From: Carnegiea gigantea
Lineage: Eukaryota > Streptophyta > Magnoliopsida > Caryophyllales > Cactaceae
Direction: 5' to 3'
DNA: 64,000 bases
Assembly: GCA_029747015.1 (NCBI GenBank)
Contig: JAKOGI010001279.1
Location: 204,500-268,499 of the forward strand
Position numbers and translations under genes: made by a program. Each line of letters begins with the position of its first letter. Positions within the stretch are counted from its first letter, which is position 1. The notes beneath the pieces are model-generated. The model did no database searches and had not been told where the DNA came from. It worked only from the letters and a program-made list of their open reading frames with translations. This document shows positions 44,800-56,930 of this stretch, piece after piece.

Positions 44800-46051
44800 C
44801 TCTCATCAAAAGAGAAAGCTCTTCCATGATGCTAGATTGTACTTTTGGGAGGAGCGATTCTTATACAAGCTATGCAAGGATGACATTTATAGGCGTTACC
44901 TCCTTGAGGAGATTCAAAGTGTGATTTCTCATTGTTTTGACTCTCCATGTGGAGGACATACGAGAGCCTCTAAGACCGCTATGAAGGTGCTTCAAGCTGG
45001 GTTCTTTTGGCCTTTGTTGTTCAAGGATGTCCAGCACCATGTTCATTCATGCGATCGTTGCTAGAGGACGGGAAACCTCTCCCTGAAGAATTAGATGCCA
45101 CTCAACTTCATCCTAAAAGTTAAGATATTCAATGTCTGGGGCATTGACTTCATAGGGCCTTTCCCATCCTCCAATGGCAACAAATTCATCCTAGTTACTG
45201 TAGATTACGTCTCCAAGTTGGTGAAGGTAATGGCTAGCCCTACTAATGACTATAGGTTAGTGGCTAAGTTATTTAAGAAGGTGCTATTTCCTTACTTCGA
45301 GGTCCCGAGGGTGCTCATTAGTGACAATGGGACACAGTTTATTCAGAAGAAACTCAAAACTCTATTGAAGAAATATGAAGTGTACCATAAGTAGAGACTT
45401 GGCTACCGCTCGCAAATTAGTAGCCAAGTGGAGATCTCCAACCGTGAGATCAAGACTGTTCTGGAGAAAATGGTTGCTAGATCACAGAAGGATTGAGTGG
45501 CTGAGCTTGATGACACTCTTTGGGCCTACTGCACCACCTTTAAAACTTCCATTGGCACCACCCCATTCAGACCCATACATGGTAAGCCTCGTCACCTCTC
45601 CATAGAGTTAGAAAACAGGGCATATTAGGCCATCAAGCATCTTAATTTTGATTTGAAGTTTACGGGAGAGAAGAGCTTGTTGCAATTAAATGAATTCGAG
45701 GAGATCCGCTTGGATGCTCATGAGAGTTCAAGGATATATAAGGAACAGATGAAGCAATGGCATGATAAGTTCATCAATAGAAGAGACTTTAGGGAAGGTG
45801 ACTTGGTCCTTTTATTTAATTCTTGATTGAAGCTCTTCCCTGGAAAACTCCACTTCCGATGGTCGGGTCCATTCAAGGTGATTAAGGTGTATCCCTATGG
45901 AGCTATTGTGATAGGCACAGACACTATAGGTTCTTTCAAAGTAAATGGCTCCCAGCTCAAGCATTACATTATTGGTGAGCCGATTGAAGAGAAGGTCTCT
46001 TGTGACCTCCCGATGCTCCCTTCACCTAGAGATCCACAAAGGTTAAGCTAA
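44800..46051 (+). pseudogene. Gypsy integrase
   Basis: The zinc-binding region ends HHVHSCDRC at 45061, followed by a TAG where Gln is usual. The catalytic core has [18 protein letters not shown] and [10 protein letters not shown]; the Glu region near 45410 is frameshifted. The C-terminal segment with [16 protein letters not shown] lies at 45850-45900. Dead. Confidence 0.88.
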
Positions 46052-46195
46052 GGACATTAAACAAGTGCTTATCCGGAGGCAACCTAAGCTTTACTGCTTT
46101 TGAAAAAATTAAAAAAAAGAAATAAAAAGAAAGAGAAAAAAAAGAAAAAACAAAGAGGCAAAACATAAAAGGGCAAGACCTGAGAGGTAGCAAGT

Positions 46196-46325
46196 CACCA
46201 AGGGAACCCTATGCCTTGCGGCACACCCGTGCCATCCTCTGATTTCAAAAAGGATGACTAGCAAGTTGGACGGGTACCCTGTGCCCTGCGGCACGCTCGT
46301 GCCACAATCGAGCCTGCACCAGCAG
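46196..46325 (+). repeat. Internal copy of the LTR palindrome array
   Basis: GGCACACCCGTGCC and GGCACGCTCGTGCC with GGGTACCCTGTGCC-type arms lie between integrase and the extra region. The motif is related to that in both LTRs. Confidence 0.7.
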
Positions 46326-46769
46326 TGCCAGCAACTTGGCACGGAGACCCTGTCAGGCAAAAAGGCCCGATTTCGATCCTCTTGCTTTCCTCATTTCATC
46401 TTCCATCTTTCTTCTACCTCTTTCTCTCTATGCATAAACGTCTCACTCACCCACTTACTTTTTACGCAAATCCTCCCCTAAATCCTCATTTTTCTCACAC
46501 AATTCATCTATTTCACTTATAATTTCCCACTTCCTACTCAAATGTATCTCAATTTCATCATTTTTCACTCCTCATCTCCTACTTTCTCTCTCTAAAACCC
46601 TAACCTTCATTATTAAGATTGAAAGTTGTAGAGAATGAAGGTTTGCCTTCTCTATCTTTTTCAAGCTTCATAAGGGACTAATTTGCATCCAATTGCTACC
46701 ATAGGCAAGAAAAGAGTTGGAGAAGGCTCCAAGGCTCCATCCATGCCCAAGAAGGCTCCAAGGTTCCTT

Positions 46770-48520
46770 CCTCCTCTACCACTCCATCCACCACTAAAGG
46801 TAACAAAGATGCTTATCCTCTAATTCTTCCTCCTATTACTTGAGGTTTGGATTTTGTTAATGATGAGCAAAGAGCACGTTATGAAACCTTGACCACTAGT
46901 AAGACTAGTGAGCAAAATTTCTTCTATGTGGACTCTTTGAGGGCCTTAGGTTTACTTGATGACATGATGCGATTAATTCGAAATTTAAGGTGCACGGAAT
47001 ATATTATGATACAATGCACCTCCTATGATTGCCTCATGCTCGAATTTTTGAGTTCGTTGAGTATAAATCAGGATGGGACATACAGAGGTTAAGAGGTGGA
47101 AATTTCTTTCCTAATGTTTAAGATAGACCACTGGATGAGTTTGTAGATGTTCAATAAGTTGTTAAAACTTCCGGTCGTCGAGGGTGCATATAGGGATGTC
47201 CCAACCTTATGGAGATCTGCCCCAATTTGGATAAGCATTACTTGCTCCAAATGGAAAACTTACATGGATAAGTTTGGGAGACCTAAGGCCTTTGACCTTT
47301 GACAAGTAAAGGCCACCAACATTTGGAATATCAATCTCCGATATCTACAACATTTGACCGTGAATATCGTTTTAGTCATAACGACAACCAAAATTGGTGT
47401 AGGAAGGCGGAATTGTTTATTATTTGGTGCACATTGTTGAGCACACCCATAGACACCAGAACTTTCATCATCCGCCACCTTATGGAGGTGGCTAAGACCA
47501 CTCACAAGAATGTCCTAAGCATTGGGGCCATGGTTATCACCATCGCACAAGCTCTAGGACATGCTGATAAGTTGACAACTCTTGAGCCTCATTTCTTGGG
47601 GGGTCACCTTGACATTGGTACCCTCCACCACATTGACCATAATCGAGTACAGGGATGGCACCATTTGGTATCCCCACCATAATCAAATCCTCTTCACTCT
47701 TTCTAATGTTGAGCTCGCCATTATTACTACAAGAGGAATTGGAATTGTGACAGCGTGATTATTAGGGAGACGACATTACCTAGAGAGGATCAGGTGGTTG
47801 ATGATAATAAGGTGTATGATGATGATGATAACGATGAGGACGATGATGATAAGGGTTAGGAGGGGCACGAGACCGAGGGCACCCATTTTGAGGATAAGCC
47901 CATAACACAGCCCCCGCCACAGTATCAACAACCACCCTCCTTCGAGATGGGGGGTCTTCTTCTTCCACCCAAATGCACTTCAATTCTGCCTTCCTCTAGT
48001 CCTTCTCCACCCTCCAAATGGAGGTGGCCATTGTTCAAGAAGGATGCACTACCATACGAGACGACATCCATCGTCTGTCTAGATGTATGAAGCCTATTGA
48101 GGAGGGGGTGACATACTTTCAAGGGTTTGCTGACCGTCAAGAAGAGCAGGAACTGAGGCGAATACAAAGAGAGATGAGCGGGCCATGAGAGAGTCCCGAG
48201 AGTACGAAGAGAGGAGAAGGATGAATGAGTTAATTTGGCGCCAATCTGAGTCTATTTCGGTAGCTAGAGCACGATTTGTGCACCTCCACAGGCAGCAAAG
48301 GGGGCTCATCCTCATTTCCATCACTCGATCAAGGTGGTTTCTCATCCTTCTCACCATTTCCCCCACACCTTTGGCCACCTCCAGGGCCCGATGGCATGTA
48401 GGAACTGTGAGTTGTGCCCCGCTCCCCCTTTATTTCTCATATCTATTTCTTTCACTAGAGATAATGAACAGTTCAAACATGGGGGTGAGCTCAAGAGCTT
48501 TGGGCTGATTGTGATGCTAT
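46770..48520 (+). pseudogene. Extra region after pol, Athila-type accessory ORF
   Basis: The segment near 46840-47090 reads GLDFVNDEQRARYETL, SLRALGLLDDMMRLIRNL and TSYDCLMLEFLSSLS, similar to the putative plant transposon protein domain often found downstream of integrase in Athila elements. Later pieces (48185-48370, charged, REYEERRRMNELIWRQ) continue in other frames. Function is unknown even in intact elements. Confidence 0.6.
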
Positions 48521-50090
48521 GAGATGTATTTGTAGTTGGTATAGATGTGGTTCGTGGTTGGTTTTAGTATATGCATATGTCCTTGCATCTAGCATGCTCG
48601 CATTTGGTTATCAGGTTTCATTCTAGCTTAGGTGCATTTCTAGGGTACATTAGTCTTAGTTTTATTTTCTGTTTAGGAAAGTATATAGGATACCACATAG
48701 AGGTACCTGATGCATTGTATATATCCTTCTCCTAGCCATTGATCTCAAGTGGAGATGTGTTGAGTATAGTTTTACAAGATTGTGAGGTAATCATTCCAAC
48801 CCTTCTCTTTATTTATCTACTTATTGATCACCTAGTTAGGTTTACTGCTTTGGAAAAAAAAACCCCTCATATGATGATGAGCTAAGACATTAGAGTTAGT
48901 TGATCAATATGATTGTGCATACTTATGGGCTATTCTTGGCAAATGCTGTGATGATTTTGAAATGCTTTGACTGCACTATTTAGCTTTTACATACTAGTTA
49001 CCCTTGAAGTCTCCTTTTTATAACTGATTATTCCCTTCAAGTGGGATATTCTCGGGGCTAGTTGTGTGCTTGGTAGTTTATTCTGTGAGACTTTTGGGCC
49101 TGTTTAGACTATTCATGTATATAGTCTCACTGTTTCATTTTATGTGTGACCCTCTCATAGGCATTTTTTCTAGAACTTGGTATATTCTTCCCTAAGGTTA
49201 CACATATGCTATGCATTTGACGATATGGTTGGCAACCATGTAGCCAAATATCCTCCCTGAAATCTATGCTACACCATGCGTTAACCCTTTGTGCCTTTAC
49301 CCGGTTTCATTTCTTGCAAACCTAATCACTCGCCCCCTGTCCTTGTAATGATCTCTTACCCTTATGCTAGGATTAGGTGAAGCTTTGTTTAAGTGGTTTT
49401 TATTGGGTAACGTGAGATGTAAGCTCACTCATTTGGTTGGCTACCTTTTGAGATTTTAACTGAGGAGATAGGATTTGTTATTCTCCCCTATTGTGCCTGT
49501 TAAGCTGATAATATGTATCGGATAAGTTGATGTTATGCCTGTAAATTGTTACCCTATGTCGATCCAAAAACCAAAGAAAAGAGAAAAAAAGAGAAAAAAC
49601 AAAGGAGACAGGAAAAGATGAAATGAGAATAAAATGTTGGCATGGTTGGATGGTAACTTCTATGTTTTGCCTCAACTCACTTCCTACACCCATTCAAGGG
49701 GCTTATATGTCAATATGGTTGCTTGGGGGGTATTACAATGATTTAGTGTGATGTTTGGGATTTTTTTGAGACGCTCCCTAATCTCATGGATTTAACTCCA
49801 CCAAATTTATTTTTTCCCCTCCTTACCTCCAACCTAGGCCTCGTTACAACCTAATACAAGTCCTTTGGATTATCATCTGCATACGCATTCTAGTAGTGGA
49901 GGATTGAGAGTATGACCAAGCCTATGGTAAGATTGCTTGTTTGTGCCCTGAATCGTCCCATCGGTTGTGCGCGGCTATACTTGATTAAACTGATCTATCA
50001 TTGGCCTTGCCTGAGGAGGTGAGAAATTAGAGGTTTTGATCCCTTATCAGTTCATTCATGTTTAGTTTTGCTTAGAGATAAGCAAGAGAT
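48521..50090 (+). other. Non-coding 3' region of the gypsy element
   Basis: About 1.6 kb without a supported frame, between the accessory ORF and the purine tract. Usual for Athila elements. Confidence 0.6.
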
Positions 50091-50104
50091 AAGTGTGGGG
50101 GAGT
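50091..50104 (+). other. Polypurine tract of the gypsy element
   Basis: AAGTGTGGGGGAG directly before the 3' LTR. Confidence 0.85.
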
Positions 50105-51488
50105 TGATAATCTCTATCTTGACCTTGTTTTAGCCCCTAGTTGACCTCTTTGTTTACATGTTTGATTTGGATGAGAAAGAGTTAAATTGGCCTCCTTTGA
50201 TTTATATTACGCTCATATAGTGGTGTTTCATATTTTAAGAATTTCTGTTAGGAAATGAGAAAATCTGTTAATATTGGAAGAAAGAAGGGCTAAAGAGATG
50301 AGCTTCAAGTCAGAGAGGAGGTCGATGGAAGCTCCAAGGGAACCCCGGTGATCTGGCATGGGTATCCTATGCTAGATGGCACGATCGTGCCATTACCAGA
50401 CCCAGCCAGCATGACCAAAGATTCGGCACGGGTATCCCGTGCCATGAGGCACGACCGTGCCATGCCAAGAATTCAGGAGGCCACGGCCAGAGATCTACCA
50501 CGGTTATCCCACGCCAAGTGGCACGACCGTGCCACCCTCTAATTTTCATGACTTAATTCTTTTTTTCAGAGTAGTTGAAGTAGTATTTGGGTTTTGAATT
50601 GAGAGAGCACTCTTTAGGGTGATTTCTAAGTTTACATCCTGAGCAATTTTACACACTACTCTAAATTAGATTTGAGAGCTTAATTCCTTGTTCAGATTAT
50701 GAACTTATCATTGCAATTGATTGAAGTATGTTTCTTTTCCCTTCTCTTTGCAATTTTCATCAAAATTTGTGCATTTAATCATGTTCTTCAGTTCCTTATT
50801 TGCAATTACGATTGCGATTGTTGTGATGTTTTGTGGCTAAACCCCCTATCTTAGATTGGGATTAGCCCCTATTATGTGACTTGGGATCATGTTCTAGGTT
50901 TTTGTGAATGCAAACCCATGGTCGTGATTGAATTCTCGCTTAGTATGCCATGTGTTCGATGGATTGTCTGAGAGGGTTGTCTTCATGTTCTTAATTACGG
51001 TTCAAGAGATCAATAAAAATTGAATCTTCAACTGAGAGCTACTTTGTAAGCGATTGACTCCTTAACGTGAGAGTAGTTATGGTTTTCAATTAGGAATTGT
51101 GGGTTTACTTAATTATGTGACTTTGTTGACTCTAGTTTCATGAAAATAGATAATTATGATTGGTTAGCATGTCTAATGACCTTCAAAAGTAGGCATAGAC
51201 ATATTCTAATTTGTGATCACTCCATTTCATTCGATTACATGGGCAGATTCACATGATCTAGTGCATAACCCAAAGAGCATAATAGTGTGGTGAATCCCAA
51301 TCTAGGATCTTTATTAGTTTTGAATTATTCAGTAGCGTTCAATTTTTATAAACCTGAATCAATTTCTTCTTAAATTGAGTGTTGAAGTCAGTTTGGTGAC
51401 TAGAACCAAGTTCTCTGTGGAATACGACCTGTACTTGCCATTGCTTACTACAATTGGCACCATACACTTACGATAATTTAAGACAACA
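50105..51488 (+). repeat. 3' LTR of the gypsy element
   Basis: Begins TGATAATCTCTATC and ends AATTTAAGACAACA. It pairs with 39130-40510. Confidence 0.92.
50349..50545 (+). repeat. Palindrome array in the 3' LTR
   Basis: GGCACGATCGTGCC at 50378-50391 is a perfect 14-base palindrome. GGCACGGGTATCCCGTGCC at 50425-50443 has 8-base arms around TAT. GGCACGACCGTGCC occurs twice more. The DNA could form several hairpins side by side. Confidence 0.85.
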
Positions 51489-52660
51489 CTCGCTATCTTT
51501 TCGGACTTCATAGTCTTTGTAAACCGATCATGTCAAAGCCTAGAGAGGCACAATAATCAAATGAAGCAATGAACAATTAGCAATTGTCAACCACCAATCA
51601 TATGCTTAATTTCATCCGGCAACGTGCCATGCATTGGAAATTTGCAATGTGTTCCTGGGAGCACTTCATTGCAAATATTTGCTGAGGAACTTCCTCACCA
51701 TGAAGGAGTTGATCCACGAAAGGGTTTTAATTGCTCCCCGACTCAAGAGCTAGCCTTCCTTAATTAAGAATTATCACCCTTTTTCACTATGCCTCCTTTA
51801 TGTTTTTTTTTTTTTTTTTGGTGCAGGCTTCCTATTTTTTTTTTTTTTAATTTCTTTGTCTCTAGGGCAGATCATTCGAATTGAGGAATTCTTTAATATT
51901 GAGCCATAGAGACTATACTGGGTCAAGCTATATAATAAGGAGTACATCAATGGATGACTTGAATCATCAAGGAGTATCTAACTTTCAAAACTATTTGCCG
52001 ATCCTTGGATGCTTCGTGCTAATGGTTCTATCATGGAGTACAACAATGGACTATTTGAATCACTAAAAGGCGAATTCAACTGGCGGGAGGCTAGTAGCTA
52101 ATTCTTGTATCAAAGATGTCGCTTTTTACTATGATTTCCAATACGGAGTACGGAAGCTTCTCACCCTTGGATGAGATGTTTTCGTAAGTCCTCCTTGAGT
52201 GACTCTGTCAAATGTTCTCTCTCCCTTAGATGGTTTGTTCACATGGGTCCACCTTGGGTGACTCTATCAAATGTTCTCACCCTTGGACTGCTTGCCCACA
52301 TGGGTCCACCTTGGGTAACTTTCTCGAATATGAAGATGGAGTTCATGTCTTCATCATCGCCTACTTGATGAGAACGCCCTATGATTTGACGGCGAAGGCT
52401 GTCGAATTAAAGAGAACTAGTATGTTGTCATCGCTCCAATTGCCTGTGTCACCAACACAGATGACAAGACCATCTTGTCATTCCTATCTTGCAAGAGTAT
52501 GCCGCCAACCTGAAGGAGGAGGCTTACATCACTGTTGGTGCTGACTTGAAGGAGGAGGTGGATGATTTGAAGCAAAAGACTTCATTGCCACAATTGCAAA
52601 TTGGAAGGAGCATGCCTATGTCTATTACGCCCAACTTGCAGGAACTCTAAAAATCTGTAA
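51489..52660. other. Repeat-derived DNA after the gypsy element
   Basis: No supported gene. GGAGTACATCAATGGATGAC (about 51940) recurs altered about 95 bases later. A unit of about 59 bases with GACTCTATCAAATGTTCTC and ACATGGGTCCACCTTGGGT repeats at about 52190-52330. It is probably part of the same decayed gypsy relative as the next features. Confidence 0.5.
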
Positions 52661-52664
52661 CACT

Positions 52665-53475
52665 TAAATGAGAGTTTAAGGTCTATTTAGACAACTTTGA
52701 AACTTTCTTAGTGACTTGTAAGTCAAAAATTTTGATAATTTGGGAGTGTTAAACTTTTAAGAGTCTTTAACTTTAATGACTTAAGAGTCTTTACTTTGAT
52801 AATTTAGGAGTCTTGAACTTTGGTGACTTAATAATCTTAAGCTTTGGAGACTTGTGAGTGTTTAACTTTGAAGACTTGATAGTCTACATAACATTTTTAG
52901 ACTTTGATGACCTGATATTCTTTCAGTTTGGTGACTTAGGAGTCTTTTTTAATGACTTAGGAGTCTTTACTTTGATGACTTGCAAGTCTTAAACTTTGAA
53001 GACTTAGGAGTCTTTAACTTAGGAGATTTGGGAGTCTTAACTTGGGAAATTTGTGAGTCTTTAACTTTAAAGACTTGGGAGTCTTGGACTTTGAAGACTT
53101 AGGAGTCCCTAACCTCGATGACTTGAGAGTGTATAAAGTTGACCTGAAAGTCTCTGATGACTTGGGAGTCAACGATTTTGTTTGATTGTGAGTCTGTCAC
53201 TTCGCTGACATGAGAATCTTTAAACTTTAGTTAGTAGAGAGTTTACGACCTTGATGACTTAATAGTCTACCATCTTGATGACTTGAGCATCATGAGTTCA
53301 CTTTAAAGTTTGTAATTTTGTTGACTTGATAGTTTTTAGGCAACTTGGAAATATTTGATTTTGGTCACTTGGATGAGAATCTATGACTTTGATAGCTTGA
53401 GAATCCTGTAGGTGATTTGACAGTCTGTGTTGACTTGAGAGTCTAGAAGCTTAGACTTGGAAATCTACTCTCTAA
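52665..53475 (+). repeat. Minisatellite, degenerate 25-40 base units
   Basis: About 25 units built on AACTTTGATGACTTAGGAGTCTT, with drifting length. No open frame runs through it. Confidence 0.88.
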
Positions 53476-53479
53476 ATGC

Positions 53480-54600
53480 TCATTTTAGGTCGCACCTCTT
53501 CCAAAGCATTTTGCAATATGATCTTAATAGATGATCAATCAAATTCTTTGGTGTCTTCTTCATCTTTATGTGATCTTTCCTTCCTTTCGAAGTTATAGGA
53601 CTAACCTCTTAAGGCCTTGCACTTCTCCATAAGATGACTGATGATCCTGTGATACTTACAGTACTTAGGATCATTAATTCTTCCAATTTCTTCAGGACAC
53701 CTTGACTTTGGAAGTTCTATAAGCCCCTTCCTAAGAAGTTTGTCAAGCATTTTCTAATGTAATAGACTCATAATAAAGGCATTCCTTCCCTATAGAGCCT
53801 CCAAACATGGAGCTCTCATTTCTTAACAATGTCATTGATTTATCATTATTAGCTTTATCAGAGACATCCGTAAAAAGATTGACCTCTATCAAAGATCCTT
53901 AGGATGCTATTGGAACTACAACAGGCTCCAAACTTCCGAATTGAATTGTAATTAATTTCTCTCATTGGGAGGAAATCAATTATGTGTTTACTCTACCCAC
54001 GAGGTTGAGTATGTTTTTGCTAACAGGGTGATGAAGAACACTCCCACTGGGTGGAAATATGAGTCGCCTCGACAATGTCATCCAAATCCAATATTATCTT
54101 TCCATACCTGACAAATTGCATGATATGCTCATTGAGCGTAATGAATTTCTCAAGGGGGTGACTAAACACGCTGTGGTACCGACAATATTTTAGATCGTTA
54201 ACCCTTCTAACTTCTTCGAGATGTTTTGGCTCTAGAAGTTTGATAACCCCTTTTTAAGTATAGTCAAGGAATGGATATTCCTTCTCCTGCAGTTTCTGCA
54301 ATGTAGGACGCTTCTCTTTATTATCTTTAGAGAACCCACCTTTCTTGTTTTCATGCTTGGGCTTTCTGGAGATTCGAATCGGCTCCCCAGTTGAAACAAC
54401 ATAGGGTCTTTGTTTAAGAACTTAGGATTTTTTCTGAATTCACCCTTGTTGTTTCTAGAATCAGATGAGGAAGAAGACTTGCTACAATGACTTGCAATCA
54501 TCATCTCCATATCATCAGCCTTCGTTGCCAATTTCTGGAAGGTTCTTGGCTTACTCATCTGTAAGATGTAGAGTAATCTCACTCCATGCTCTGAGCACGT
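53480..54600 (-). pseudogene. Antisense gypsy gag fragments, partly duplicated
   Basis: On the minus strand, 54582-54232 reads PRTFQKLATKADDMEMMIAS and a Ser-rich, Lys-rich stretch, matching gag of another gypsy group. A segment with GLIELP.SRCPEEIGRINDP and CKYHRIISHLMEKC lies near 53740-53610, and a second, related segment lies near 54240-54110, so this part occurs twice. Stops are frequent. Confidence 0.7.
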
Positions 54601-54699
54601 ATTTTAATGACTAAATCTTCGTTGTCTTTTTGTATTATAAATTTATTTTTCTAGATGATGGACTTGGTAAGCATTAGCTATGTAATTGATTGATAATGT

Positions 54700-55711
54700 T
54701 AACTATATAACTAAAAGCAATTCATATATTTTAGTGACCTAACACCTAATTCTAGTAAGTAAGAATGTATTTATAGTGAGCAGGAACACTAACACCAGAA
54801 AGCATTTCATGTATTCTAGTGAGCTAACATATACTTCTAGTGAACTGGGATACATTTTTAATGAGTAACATGACTAATATTTTAGTGAGTTACCATATAC
54901 TTTTACTAAGCAAACCAGATTCAAATCAATGCATGACTTATGATATATATTTGGTGATAAATATGATTTAGTGATCAATACTAATCATTACAGAAAAATA
55001 AGTGACCAAAAATATAATACACAATTTTATCAGAAAAATATACATTCTTGTTCATATTTTGATATATGATTTCTTAGTGAGCTGCTTCATGAGTTGTGGT
55101 ATATGTCTGGTGAGCAATACTTTCTACTTATTTTCTATCGTGTATGTTATGATGTATCTTTTGGTTAACTAGCATATAAAATTCTTTAAATATACAAAAA
55201 TGATATCCCTAAAAAGTTTCAATCATCTATACTGATTGTTTTAGTGAGCTAAGATATTTATCTAGTGAGTTGTGATAGAATTTTAGTAAATTATGAAATA
55301 TGTCTAGTGATAAATATGATTTAATGAGCAATACTAACTATTCCTAATCAAAATAAGTAAGCAAACAATGCCAAACACAATTACATGTTCTTGTTCAGAT
55401 TTTGTGGTATGATATTTTCTCAGTAAGTTGCATTATAATTTTTGGTGAGCTAAAGTATATGTTTAGTGAGTAATATTTTATATTCATCTTTTAATGTGCT
55501 ATCATATATCTTTTGGTTTATATAAGATTGTCTACATGTATAAGAATGACATACTTGACACGTTTAATGACTAGTAGTTTGACTTTTTATTGAATTATTC
55601 CTATTATATTTTAGTGAGATAGAACATACATTTAATGAGCAAAAACTTAAAAATTTGTATTTCATTTATCTATACTATGTCCTTTAGCGAGCTATGATAT
55701 ATAATTCGTAA

Positions 55712-55790
<79 letters not shown>

Positions 55791-55895
55791 CCCACAACAC
55801 CACACACACACAACACACACACACACACACACACTATATATATATAATATATGTGCATATATATATGTATGTATGTATGTGTGTGTGTGTGTGTG

Positions 55896-55939
<44 letters not shown>

Positions 55940-55972
55940 GTAGTGTGTGTGTATGTATATATATATATCTAT

Positions 55973-56007
<35 letters not shown>

Positions 56008-56880
56008 GAGTAAAAAGCCCCAAGTTTAATTGAATAGAATAAGTAAATTAAAAATCTGAGTAAATTAAGTATAAATAAATAAGTTAAAAAGTTTTTTGCG
56101 CAAAACAGGAAGACAAAAAGACAATGGAATACGTCAGTCTTGCATTTAGCTCAATTCAAAACCATGACGTAAGCGAAGTCCAAGTATCACCTCCGTATTT
56201 AGATAGCTTGCACGCTACTGGGTGGATCTTGCACATTAAAAAAGATAAACGAAAGCCTGGGGGAAAGAAGCACAATGTGCACCCAGGTTGTACAGTATAA
56301 TTTGCGGAATTAATAGGAGATGGCACTAAGAAAGATGTACTGTACTTAAGCGATTTGACTAGACTGAAAAAAAATATACAACTAAATTTTGGGTTACTAA
56401 AAATATTGTGCAACTCATTAATATATGTTGCTATGCATTATGTTTCGCTCAATAAAAATAATGTACAACTCATTAAATATTTTTAGTGAGCTATGGTACA
56501 TTTTTAGTGAGCAACAATACATTTTTAGTGGGCAACATAACTCAGATTTTAGTGAGTTAGATGGATACATTTATTGACCATGCAGATCCAGACCAAGGTG
56601 CCTTGCACACTTGGGTTTCCCTTACTAAAAATACTGTATAACCCACTATATGCTCGAATTCGCTCCTAAAAATATTGTACAACTCAATAAAATATCTCTA
56701 GTGAGTTAACAAATGTTTTAAGCAAGCAAAGAGACCAAACCAACGCTTAACAGACCTTGCTCAGCAAAAATGTTGTATTCTCACTAAATATATGGAATAA
56801 CACACTAATACATATATTATTGCTAATCAATGTTGTATTGCTTACTGTATAGCTCGCTAATACATAGAGTATTCCTTACT
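54700..56880. repeat. Domain with recurrent TTTAGTGAG motif
   Basis: The word TTTAGTGAG(C/T)(A/T)A or a close variant recurs more than twenty times at irregular spacing of about 20-60 bases, mostly on the + strand to 55700 and on both strands after 56400. It often comes with ATAT or ACATT. It is not a simple tandem array and no gene is seen. Confidence 0.65.
55711..56007. repeat. Compound AT/GT/AC microsatellite, about 300 bp
   Basis: Runs of AT, GT, AC, AT, GT and AT follow each other. The GT and AC runs are complementary and could pair into a long hairpin. Confidence 0.95.
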
Positions 56881-56889
56881 AATTACGTG

Positions 56890-56892
<3 letters not shown>

Positions 56893-56928
<36 letters not shown>
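56893..56928. repeat. (AT)n microsatellite
   Basis: About 18 AT units. Confidence 0.95.

Positions 56929-56930
<2 letters not shown>

Larger units (their letters stand above)
39130..51488 (+). mobile_element. Athila-like Ty3/gypsy retrotransposon, 12.4 kb, decayed
   Basis: LTRs 39130-40510 (1,381) and 50105-51488 (1,384) match along their length, TG..CA. A primer site of tRNA-Asp type lies 6 bases after the 5' LTR, and a purine tract GTGTGGGGGAG abuts the 3' LTR. Gag, protease, RT, RNase H, integrase and an extra region follow in gypsy order on the + strand. The length, tRNA-Asp-type site and long region after integrase fit the Athila group. Stops and frameshifts are frequent. No 5-base target duplication is visible. 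Confidence 0.93.

Noticed and set aside
48094..48378. Minus-strand frame in the gypsy element
   Set aside because: It is the opposite strand of the accessory region.
52665..53475. CRISPR-like array
   Set aside because: Units vary in length and sequence without constant repeats and unique spacers, and the DNA is from a plant.
55670..56023. Open frames of about 100 codons on both strands
   Set aside because: They are readings of AT/GT/AC microsatellites.
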